A program made the translations under genes and the position numbers. A stretch of 64,000 nucleotides of DNA. Origin: Paenibacillus_S sp043945595 (GTDB taxonomy: Bacteria; Bacillota; Bacilli; Paenibacillales; NBRC-103111). Under the pieces are notes generated by a model. It ran no database searches, was not told the DNA's origin, and saw only the letters and a list, made by a program, of their open reading frames with translations. Shown piece after piece: positions 27,217 to 34,770 of the stretch (positions are counted from its first letter, which is position 1; the number at the start of each line of letters is the position of its first letter). The DNA lies in the NCBI RefSeq assembly GCF_043945595.1, contig NZ_JBIFNP010000001.1, forward strand, positions 1,860,001 through 1,924,000, given 5' to 3'.

Positions 27217-27356
27217 AACCAAGATTGCCAAACAAAGCAAAGAGCGGTTGGAAGCGGAACCGGAACAAAATCTACAGCGGCCCGACCGTGCTTGCCAAGA
27301 CCGGCGGAGTGACGATCGTTGCCAAAGGCAGCTTCGATTTCGAATCGGTAGTCTGA
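27188..27356 (+). CDS. Short basic protein coupled to the TIR pair, frameshifted
   Basis: Candidate third gene. ATG 27188 lies inside the end of the previous gene, 8 bases after AGGAAGG. The N-terminal half is strongly basic (MLKRMKRAHKTKIAKQSKER). A coding-like segment (NKIYSGPTVLAKTGG, then VTIVAKGSFDFESVV, ending at TGA 27354-27356) continues one frame over. One extra C near 27261 explains the break and gives 55 residues. No known family. The good ribosome binding site and coherent C-terminus support it; the frameshift and small size weaken it. Confidence 0.5.
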
Positions 27357-27390
27357 TAGTTTAGTTTATTGCCCCAACAGGACTCATCCG

Positions 27391-27440
27391 AAGTGCCAAG
27401 CACGGCAGCAGCTGCCGGATGCTCGGCGCTTTTTTTGTTT
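27391..27440 (+). terminator. Terminator after the TIR cassette
   Basis: Nested arms around GGCAGCAGCTGCC, with outer AGTGCC and GGCGCT arms, followed by TTTTTTT. It marks the 3' end of the cassette. Confidence 0.8.
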
Positions 27441-28001
27441 TGCCGGAGAAAGGCTTCGCCGGATTGCTGTTTTTGCCCCCAGAGCACTCCTCGTTATCCT
27501 TGCTTTCACCACTCATAACTCCCCTTCTTCTCGTTACTCCCACTGCTCTTCCTTGCTCAGCGTGCGCTCCTTGCCTTTGTTTTTTCTTTGCACTCAGCCC
27601 GTTCTTCAAAAGTATGTCCATGCTTTAAGCTCCGCCGTTTCGGCCGCTCTTTTATCGGAAGAGCGGTTTTTGGCGTCTTCAGCATCTCAGTACACCGCTC
27701 CGGTCAAAGCTCTCCCCGTCCCGGTGAGGCCGCACATCAGCTCCTCGCCATGCGTATGAAAAAATTTTACAGTCGCTGTTGGCATAATCGCCAGGCTTTC
27801 CGTGTCATTGCCCGAGCAGCCATTCTTTAATAGGCGTCCTTCCTTTCACTCTGCGCTCTATTGCCTTCGTAACAGCATTCGACAGCCGGTACATAAATTT
27901 GTTGTACTATCTTCTACTAAACGCTCATAGATTTGTTACTAGAGGTCGTTAAGCTAGTGAACTGGTAGTGCCTGAGTTTGAGACCGAGGGAGGCGTACAT
28001 A
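27441..28001. other. Pyrimidine-rich intergenic region, no confident gene
   Basis: A long spacer before spoIIP, rich in CTTC and CTCC runs on the plus strand. On the minus strand, bases 27687 to about 27850 hold a coding-like fragment (for example VKFFHTHGEELMCGLTGTG) without a usable start. A small inverted repeat (CCGCTCTT ... AAGAGCGG) lies near 27645. It may be a decayed gene. The spoIIP promoter should be near the right end. Confidence 0.4.
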
Positions 28002-29246
28002 ATGAAATGGACGGCAGTAACGGTAAATGTAAGCAAGTACCGTAAATTAGGACAGGAGCTCAGCGTATATGTGAAAATATTTTCCGTTCTTATCTCCGGC
28101 TGCATTGTATTTTTTGTAGCGTTGGGGTTACTTGGATACGCACAAACGAAACTAAGCAATACGGAACCCAGCTCCTCGATGAAAGGGCTGGCGGCTTCCG
28201 TATCGAGCCAATTTTTTATGGACATGCTGGGGATGGAAGTGGCCCATATGCAGACCGACCGGCAGGCGTTTACCTTCTCGCAGGCCAACGTATCGGGCTT
28301 TCTGTTCTCGCTGCTGACGGACTTGAAATGGAATGATCCGAAAACGTTCATTGCTCGGGAAATGCCCGGCATGATGGAGGATCGCTCCGTGGTGCTGCGC
28401 AAGGTGGCGGCCACCCAGGACGACGGAACGGAGGATTATGGTCGTAGGGCGGATGCGATCGCCAAGAACGGGGAGGGCGGAGAAGGCTCCATTACGGCCA
28501 ACCCTACGGCGCCCAAGCCCCCGGCAGAGACAGGACAAGCCCCGACGGCGAAGCCGCCGCGGACAGCGGGCAAAAACGTGGCGTTCATTTATCAATCGCA
28601 CAACCAGGAGTCGTACCTGCCTGACCTGCCGGGGGTAAAGGATCCCGATAAGGCGTACGATCCGAAGAAGAACGTCACGCTGGTCGGTCTGAGGCTGGCG
28701 CAAAAGCTTGAGGAGGAAGGGATCGGCGCGGTGCATTCGGATAAGAACTATCCGGCGATCGAGAAAAACTTCAACTATTACTATTCCTACAAATATTCTT
28801 TGAAAACACTCCAGGAAGCGTCGGCATCCCACCCGGACTTGAAATTTTATTTTGATATTCACCGGGATTCCCAGCGCCGTGAGAAGACAACGATGCATTT
28901 GAACGGCAAAGACTATGCGCAGGTCTACTTTATCGTAGGCGGCAAAAATCCGGATTGGAAGGAAAACGAGCATTTTGCTTCGCAAATTCATGAGGCGCTG
29001 GACAGCAAATATCCGGGTATTTCCAAAGGGATGTTCGCCAAGGCGGCGGAAGGGAACGGCGTATACAACCAGAATTTCTCGCCCAACAGCGTGCTGATCG
29101 AGGTTGGGGGTGTAGATAACTCTCTTGAGGAATGCTACCGGACAGTCGATTTGCTGGCGGAAGCGATCGCCGAGGTCGTGCTGAACGTGCAAAAAGTGGA
29201 CGGCAGCGCGCCTGCCGAGACGAAGGACGACAAGAAACAAAGCTAA
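28002..29246 (+). CDS. spoIIP: Stage II sporulation protein P
   Basis: Cell-wall amidase/endopeptidase of the SpoIID-SpoIIM-SpoIIP engulfment machine. The 414-residue product has one N-terminal membrane helix (about residues 31-50), a variable linker rich in Pro and Ala, and the catalytic domain with IYQSHNQESY, NVTLVGLRLAQKLEEEGI, YFDIHRDSQRR and VLIEVGGVDNSLEE. ATG 28002 has GGGAGG upstream and is preferred over 27978. It is followed by the yqxA-like gene as in Bacillus. Confidence 0.96.
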   Translation: MKWTAVTVNVSKYRKLGQELSVYVKIFSVLISGCIVFFVALGLLGYAQTKLSNTEPSSSMKGLAASVSSQFFMDMLGMEVAHMQTDRQAFTFSQANVSGFLFSLLTDLKWNDPKTFIAREMPGMMEDRSVVLRKVAATQDDGTEDYGRRADAIAKNGEGGEGSITANPTAPKPPAETGQAPTAKPPRTAGKNVAFIYQSHNQESYLPDLPGVKDPDKAYDPKKNVTLVGLRLAQKLEEEGIGAVHSDKNYPAIEKNFNYYYSYKYSLKTLQEASASHPDLKFYFDIHRDSQRREKTTMHLNGKDYAQVYFIVGGKNPDWKENEHFASQIHEALDSKYPGISKGMFAKAAEGNGVYNQNFSPNSVLIEVGGVDNSLEECYRTVDLLAEAIAEVVLNVQKVDGSAPAETKDDKKQS

Positions 29247-29275
29247 ACCTGGCATGGCAACGGGGGAGAACGAGG

Positions 29276-29683
29276 ATGAGAACGTGGTATGTTAGAATGC
29301 TGCTGATTTTGCTTACCGCAGGGTTTTGCATCTTTTTCGGGGTCGATCTCGCGACACGCGGGGTCGAACGGATTCAGGGGCCGATCTACCAATCGGCCGT
29401 AAACGTAAATGCCGCAGGGGAGGGCGCTGCTGTCAAAAGCGGCCCTACCCCGGCTAAGCCGGGCGCCCAAGCGGAGGGCCCGCATGCCGCCGCAGCGGGC
29501 AAGGCGAAAGCAGCGGCCGAGCCGAAGAGCCAGCCGGAGCCGAAGGATGTCGAGCCGAAGGAAGATATTTCCGAGGCGTCCGGCATTAATCTGCTGGGCA
29601 ATAAAGTGGGCGAATTGCTGCAAATTATCGCGCATCACGGTATTCGGTGGTTCGTCGCATTGTTCGATGCGATAACCGGCTGA
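29276..29683 (+). CDS. YqxA/DUF3679-like small membrane protein
   Basis: A 135-residue protein with an N-terminal membrane helix (MLLILLTAGFCIFFGVDLAT), a GVERIQGP segment, a linker of Ala, Pro and Lys, and a C-terminal amphipathic part (GNKVGELLQIIAHHG). Its place between spoIIP and lepA and the opening GVDLATRGVERIQG match DUF3679 proteins. Function unknown; presumed spore or membrane related by location. GGGGGAGAACGAGG precedes the ATG. Confidence 0.8.
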   Translation: MRTWYVRMLLILLTAGFCIFFGVDLATRGVERIQGPIYQSAVNVNAAGEGAAVKSGPTPAKPGAQAEGPHAAAAGKAKAAAEPKSQPEPKDVEPKEDISEASGINLLGNKVGELLQIIAHHGIRWFVALFDAITG

Positions 29684-29780
29684 GCCGGGCCGGACGGCTG
29701 TTTTTCCCGCTCGTGTCAGGCGTGAACGCGCGCAGCTGCGCGGCGCAGCAGCCGCTCGAAGCCCGCGCGGCGTTTGCTCA

Positions 29781-29809
29781 TTGAAGCGCCCCCTCACAAC
29801 TGCTATAAT
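29781..29809 (+). promoter_or_regulatory. lepA promoter
   Basis: TTGAAG (29781-29786), 17-base spacer, TATAAT (29804-29809), about 43 bases before the lepA start. Confidence 0.7.
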
Positions 29810-29851
29810 TAGAGGTATTGTAAATTTGTAGGTTAGTGAGGGTCAGCGTAC

Positions 29852-31663
29852 ATGGATATTTTAGACAGACAGAAGAAGATCAGAAACTTTTCAATCATTG
29901 CCCACATCGACCACGGTAAATCGACGCTGGCGGACCGCATACTAGAATACACTGGCGCACTGTCCTCGCGCGAAATGCAGGAGCAGGTGCTCGATCAGAT
30001 GGACCTGGAGCGGGAACGGGGCATTACCATTAAGCTTCAGGCCGTCCGGTTGAACTACAAGGCTGACGATGGCGAAGAATATATTTTGAATTTGATCGAT
30101 ACGCCGGGACACGTCGACTTTACGTATGAGGTTTCCCGCAGCTTGGCTGCCTGTGAAGGAGCGCTGCTGGTCGTCGACGCGGCGCAGGGCATCGAGGCGC
30201 AGACGCTGGCGAACGTATACCTTGCTCTCGATAACAACCTGGAGATTATTCCGGTCATCAACAAAATCGATTTGCCGAGCGCGGACCCTGAGCGGGTCAA
30301 GCAGGAGATCGAGGATGTCATCGGACTGGATACGAGCGAAGCGGTGCTGGCTTCCGCGAAGGCCGGAATCGGGATTAAAGACATATTGGAGCAAGTTGTC
30401 AAGCAGGTGCCGGCGCCGACAGGCAGTCCGGACAACCCGCTGAAAGCGTTGATTTTCGACTCGCATTACGACCCTTACAAAGGCGTCATCGTATATGTGC
30501 GCGTACTGGACGGCTCCATCCGTTCCGGCTCGAAAATCAAATTTATGGCCACGGAAAAAACCTTCGAGGTCATCGAGGTCGGCGCGTTCAAGCCGCGCAT
30601 GACGATCGTCGACTCGCTCGATATCGGCGATGTCGGTTTTATCGTGGCAGGTGTTAAAAATGTAGGCGACACCCGCGTCGGGGATACGGTGACCGATGCG
30701 AAGAATCCGGCGCCGGAGCCGCTGCCGGGCTACCGCAAAATTAACCCGATGGTATTCTGCGGGCTGTATCCGATCGAGACGAGCGATTATAACGATCTTC
30801 GCGAAGCGCTGGAGAAGCTGCAGTTAAACGACGCATCGCTCAGCTTTGAGCCGGAAACGTCGACGGCATTAGGCTTTGGATTCCGCTGCGGCTTCCTCGG
30901 GCTGCTGCATATGGATGTCATCCAGGAGCGGATCGAGCGGGAGTTCAACATTCCTCTAATTACGACGGCGCCTAGCGTTGTGTTCAAGGTCACGCTGACG
31001 AGCGGGGAAGTTCTGCAGATCGAGAATCCGTCGCTGTTCCCGGAAACAGGCAAAATCGATTACGTCGAAGAGCCTTATGTGAAGGCGGCCATCATCGTGC
31101 CGAACGATTATGTCGGAGCGATTATGGAGCTGTGCCAAGGCAAGCGCGGCGAATTCATTAATATGGAATACTTGGACACGACCCGGGTCACGCTGACTTA
31201 CCAGATCCCGTTGTCCGAGATCGTATACGATTTCTTCGATCAGCTGAAATCGAGCACGAAGGGCTATGCTTCGTTCGACTACGAGCTTTCGGGCTACAGA
31301 CAGTCCAATCTCGTCAAGATGGATATCATGCTGAACGGCGAGCAGGTCGATGCTCTATCCTTCATCGTACATCGCGACCGTGCGTATAACCGCGGCCGGA
31401 TCATCTGCGAGAAGCTGAAGGATCTGATCCCGCGTCAAATGTTCGAGGTGCCTATTCAAGCCGCGATCGGGCAGAAAATCATCTCCCGCGAAACGGTCAA
31501 GGCGATGCGCAAGAACGTATTGGCCAAATGCTACGGCGGTGACATCTCCCGGAAACGGAAGCTGCTGGAGAAGCAGAAGGAAGGGAAAAAGCGCATGAAG
31601 CAGGTCGGCAGCGTCGAGGTGCCGCAGGAAGCGTTCATGGCGATTTTGAAAATCGACGAGTAA
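29852..31663 (+). CDS. lepA: Elongation factor 4 (LepA)
   Basis: A translational GTPase that acts on stalled or mis-translocated ribosomes. The 603-residue protein has G1 AHIDHGKST (17-25), G2 RERGITIK, G3 DTPGHVDF and G4 NKIDLP. It ends in the LepA-specific domain, KNVLAKCYGGDISRKRKLLEKQKEG. Length and order relative to hemW are normal. Confidence 0.98.
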   Translation: MDILDRQKKIRNFSIIAHIDHGKSTLADRILEYTGALSSREMQEQVLDQMDLERERGITIKLQAVRLNYKADDGEEYILNLIDTPGHVDFTYEVSRSLAACEGALLVVDAAQGIEAQTLANVYLALDNNLEIIPVINKIDLPSADPERVKQEIEDVIGLDTSEAVLASAKAGIGIKDILEQVVKQVPAPTGSPDNPLKALIFDSHYDPYKGVIVYVRVLDGSIRSGSKIKFMATEKTFEVIEVGAFKPRMTIVDSLDIGDVGFIVAGVKNVGDTRVGDTVTDAKNPAPEPLPGYRKINPMVFCGLYPIETSDYNDLREALEKLQLNDASLSFEPETSTALGFGFRCGFLGLLHMDVIQERIEREFNIPLITTAPSVVFKVTLTSGEVLQIENPSLFPETGKIDYVEEPYVKAAIIVPNDYVGAIMELCQGKRGEFINMEYLDTTRVTLTYQIPLSEIVYDFFDQLKSSTKGYASFDYELSGYRQSNLVKMDIMLNGEQVDALSFIVHRDRAYNRGRIICEKLKDLIPRQMFEVPIQAAIGQKIISRETVKAMRKNVLAKCYGGDISRKRKLLEKQKEGKKRMKQVGSVEVPQEAFMAILKIDE

Positions 31664-31733
31664 TTATAATCAGGCAGGTGCGCCGGAACAAGCGCATCTG
31701 CTTTTCCGTTCAACGGGGAAGGAGGGGATACGA

Positions 31734-32891
31734 ATGATTCAACGTCAAGAAACGCCGCAGGCCGTCTACATTCATATTCCGTTTTGTACGAACAAGTGCC
31801 ATTACTGCGATTTTAATTCGTATGTGTTGAAGGGCCAGCCGGTGATGGATTATTTGGATGCGCTGGAGAGGGAGATGGAGCGGACGGTGCTCGAGACGCC
31901 GCCTGGCGAGATCGAGACCATTTTTGTCGGGGGCGGAACGCCGACGGTGCTGCTCCCGGACCAGATGGAAAGCTTTCTGAATAGGGTCCGGACTTATTTT
32001 CCGAACACCTCATCAAACCTCGAGTTTACGATGGAGGCGAATCCGGGAACGACGGACAAGGAAAAGCTGCAGGCTATGATCGAGGGCGGCGTGAACCGGA
32101 TCAGCTTCGGCGTGCAGTCCTTTGACAATAAGCTGCTCGAAGGCATCGGACGCATTCATAATACGGATGACGTGTACCGCAGTCTGGAGAATGCCCGGGC
32201 CGTCGGGTTCGCCAATCTGTCGATCGACCTGATGTTCGGCCTGCCGAATCAGACGCTTGCGGCGATGAACGATTCTTTGGATAAAGCTCTGGAGCTCGGG
32301 CTGACGCATTATTCCATTTACAGTCTGAAGGTCGAAGAGAATACGCTGTTTCATACGCTGTTTCAGAAAAATCAGCTGCCGCTGCCGGACGAGGATGTCG
32401 AGCTGGACATGTTCCTGCTCATTATGGACCGCTTGAAGCAGGCGGGCTACGGGCAGTATGAAATCAGCAACTTCGCCAAGCCAGGCTACGAAAGCCGCCA
32501 TAACAGCATGTATTGGCTGAACCGGAGCTATTATGGCTTAGGTGCGGGAGCGCACGGTTATGTACGGGGCAGCCGCCACGTGAATATTAAAGGCGTTCAG
32601 CCGTATATTGATGCGACGCTGAGCCGGCGCCCGCTGCTGGAGCAATTCGAGGTCAGCGAGCAGGATTCGATGGAGGATTTTATGATGGTCGGTCTGCGTC
32701 TGACCCGGGGAGTGAAGCGTGCGGATTTCATCCGCCAGTTCGGCCGGGAGCCCGAGACGGTGTTCGGGACGGTGCTGAATAAGCTTGTAAGCCGGAAGCT
32801 GCTGGAAACGACGGAAGAAGGCTATCGTCTTTCGCCGCAGGGACTGCTGCTCGGCAACGAGGTATTCGGGGAGTTTTTGAGTGAGGACTAG
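31734..32891 (+). CDS. hemW: HemW, radical SAM heme chaperone
   Basis: A 385-residue radical SAM protein formerly called coproporphyrinogen III oxidase-like. The cluster motif is C18-x3-C22-x2-C25 in PFCTNKCHYCDF. FVGGGTPTVL, ANPGTTDKEKL and RISFGVQSFDN are also diagnostic. In the true HemN oxidase the N-terminus is longer, so HemW is the better assignment. AAGGAGGGG precedes the ATG. Confidence 0.95.
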   Translation: MIQRQETPQAVYIHIPFCTNKCHYCDFNSYVLKGQPVMDYLDALEREMERTVLETPPGEIETIFVGGGTPTVLLPDQMESFLNRVRTYFPNTSSNLEFTMEANPGTTDKEKLQAMIEGGVNRISFGVQSFDNKLLEGIGRIHNTDDVYRSLENARAVGFANLSIDLMFGLPNQTLAAMNDSLDKALELGLTHYSIYSLKVEENTLFHTLFQKNQLPLPDEDVELDMFLLIMDRLKQAGYGQYEISNFAKPGYESRHNSMYWLNRSYYGLGAGAHGYVRGSRHVNIKGVQPYIDATLSRRPLLEQFEVSEQDSMEDFMMVGLRLTRGVKRADFIRQFGREPETVFGTVLNKLVSRKLLETTEEGYRLSPQGLLLGNEVFGEFLSED

Positions 32892-32944
32892 TATTTGAGC
32901 CGGGCCGCTCTGAAGCAGCAAGGTCTCGTTAGAACATTTTCTTA

Positions 32945-32974
32945 TTGAATTATTTATACGGTTTGTTGTATATT
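32945..32974 (+). promoter_or_regulatory. Candidate promoter of the GNAT gene
   Basis: TTGAAT, an 18-base spacer and TATATT, about 40 bases before the ATG. Confidence 0.55.
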
Positions 32975-33014
32975 TATTCATATCGAATTTTTAACGCGGA
33001 TTGGTGGGTTTGCT

Positions 33015-33476
33015 ATGGCGGTCACATGCAGAAAAGCGACAGAAGAAGACATTGATATGTTGCATGATATTATTCAAGGATATGCCGAACAAGGAATTAT
33101 GCTGCCCCGTACCAGGGAAACGCTGGCAGAGCAAATCGATACCTTCGTAGTGGCTCACATAGATGAAGAACTGGTCGGCTGCGGCTCGCTTACAAGGCTC
33201 GGCAAGGACCTCGTAGAAATACGCTCTCTGGGGGTTACGACAGGACATAAAGGACAAGGCATCGGCAACGCGCTGGTCGACTTTTTAATAGAAGAGGCGA
33301 AAAGACAGGAAATTCCGAAGGTGATGGCGTTGACGTATGCCGTGAATTTTTTTGAAAGAAACGGGTTCAGCGTCGTGCCGAAAGAAATTTTTCCGGAAAA
33401 GGTATGGCGCGACTGTATCCACTGCAAAAAGCAGCATTGCTGTGATGAAATCGCGGTTTTAAAGCGCCTGGATTGA
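33015..33476 (+). CDS. GNAT-family N-acetyltransferase
   Basis: A 153-residue acetyltransferase resembling the ArgA-like class. The acetyl-CoA loop is LGVTTGHKGQGIGNALV. The C-terminal NFFERNGFSVVPKEIFPEKVWRDC followed by CIHCKKQHCC resembles amino-acid acetyltransferases with a small Cys cluster. Arginine biosynthesis is possible but not shown by its neighbours. Confidence 0.85.
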   Translation: MAVTCRKATEEDIDMLHDIIQGYAEQGIMLPRTRETLAEQIDTFVVAHIDEELVGCGSLTRLGKDLVEIRSLGVTTGHKGQGIGNALVDFLIEEAKRQEIPKVMALTYAVNFFERNGFSVVPKEIFPEKVWRDCIHCKKQHCCDEIAVLKRLD

Positions 33477-33477
33477 C

Positions 33478-33506
33478 TTGACACAGACCTTCGGGTCTGT
33501 TATTTT
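33478..33506 (+). promoter_or_regulatory. Heat-shock operon promoter
   Basis: TTGACA (33478-33483), 17 bases, TATTTT (33501-33506), just upstream of the CIRCE element. The spacer contains the terminator of the previous gene. Confidence 0.6.
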
Positions 33507-33509
33507 TGT
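33483..33509 (+). terminator. Terminator after the GNAT gene
   Basis: ACAGACC TTCG GGTCTGT hairpin followed by a T-rich run, embedded in the hrcA promoter spacer. Confidence 0.7.
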
Positions 33510-33517
33510 ATTATGAT

Positions 33518-33544
33518 TTAGCACTCGACACAACGGAGTGCTAA
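33518..33544 (+). promoter_or_regulatory. CIRCE element (HrcA operator)
   Basis: Perfect TTAGCACTC-N9-GAGTGCTAA inverted repeat, the HrcA binding site, in the 5' leader of hrcA. It places the whole hrcA-chaperonin-grpE-dnaK-dnaJ unit under HrcA heat-shock repression. Confidence 0.97.
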
Positions 33545-33741
33545 CGAAGCCCGGATGAGGCTGAAGTAAGTCACGTTTAGTTTGAATGTGTACAGGTTAA
33601 TGGACTTTATGTACGTGTGGAAGTTCAGCTTAGCTGTTTGATGAATAAGCGGTAAACGATGGGTTGAGCTGATGAATTCGGAAGTCTTAGAGAACCGCCG
33701 CCGGTCCGGCGCGTTGCGAATAATTTATGGGGGGTTATCTT

Positions 33742-34770
33742 ATGTTGACTGAGCGTCAAAGGCAAATTTTAAGTGCAATCGTAGATGATTATATTCGTTC
33801 AGCTGAGCCTGTCGGCTCCCGCAGCATCTCCAAACGCGGCAATGTCGGCTTCAGCCCTGCCACCATTCGCAATGAAATGTCGGATCTGGAGGAAATGGGT
33901 TTTCTGGAGCAGCCTCATACCTCTGCAGGGCGGATTCCTTCTCATAAGGGATACCGCTATTATGTCGATCATCTCGTTAACCTGGGCGGATTGGGACAGC
34001 ATGAGGTTGATGTGCTGAAGCTTTTTTTTGCTGAGAAAATGCAGGAGATGGAACAGGTCATTCAACAGGTGGCCATGATTTTATCCAATCTGACGAATTA
34101 TACTTCCATCGTAATGGGACCCGAAATGTTCAACACTACGCTGCGACATATGCAGATTGTGCCTTTGAACGAACGTACGGCCGTGGCTATCGTCGTGACC
34201 AATACGGGTCAGGTGGAGAACCGGACGGTCACGCTGCCGGAAGGCATTCCGATGTCCGAGATCGAGAAGGTCGTGAATATTCTTAACGCCCGGATGAACA
34301 ATGTGCCTTTGCATCATTTCAAAGCCAAGCTGTACACCGAAATCGGCGAGGAAATGAAGAATTACGTTTCGGGCTACGAGGAACTGCTTACTATGCTGAA
34401 CAGCGTCGTCCTGCAAGGGGAAGATGACCATCGTATTTTTCTCGGCGGCACGACGAACATGCTGACGCAGCCGGAATTTCAGGATATGGAGAAGGTTAAG
34501 AGCATTCTGGATCTTCTCGCGGAGACGCCGACCCTTGCAAAGCTGTTTTCCGGCGCATCCTCGGGGATTCATGTCCGGATCGGCAGCGAGAATACGGTGG
34601 CCGCGATCAGCGATTGCAGCTTGATTACCGCATCCTATTCCATTGAAGGGCAGCATGTAGGCACCATCGGTATTCTTGGCCCGACACGGATGGATTATGC
34701 CAAGGTGATCAACCTGCTAGACCATTTATCCAGGGACATGACCTTGGTATTGGAGCGATGGTATAAATGA
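33742..34770 (+). CDS. hrcA: Heat-inducible repressor HrcA
   Basis: Represses the operon through CIRCE. The 342-residue protein has the winged-helix N-terminus MLTERQRQILSAIVDDYI, SKRGNVGFSPATIRNEMSDLE and HTSAGRIPSHKGYRYYVDHL. It ends in the GAF-like domain with ILGPTRMDYAKVINLLD. ATG 33742 follows GGGGGG. Its last 4 bases overlap the chaperonin start. Confidence 0.98.
   Translation: MLTERQRQILSAIVDDYIRSAEPVGSRSISKRGNVGFSPATIRNEMSDLEEMGFLEQPHTSAGRIPSHKGYRYYVDHLVNLGGLGQHEVDVLKLFFAEKMQEMEQVIQQVAMILSNLTNYTSIVMGPEMFNTTLRHMQIVPLNERTAVAIVVTNTGQVENRTVTLPEGIPMSEIEKVVNILNARMNNVPLHHFKAKLYTEIGEEMKNYVSGYEELLTMLNSVVLQGEDDHRIFLGGTTNMLTQPEFQDMEKVKSILDLLAETPTLAKLFSGASSGIHVRIGSENTVAAISDCSLITASYSIEGQHVGTIGILGPTRMDYAKVINLLDHLSRDMTLVLERWYK

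Noticed and set aside
27361..27621. 86-residue minus-strand frame
   Set aside because: It reads through a terminator hairpin and has no family resemblance or start signal.
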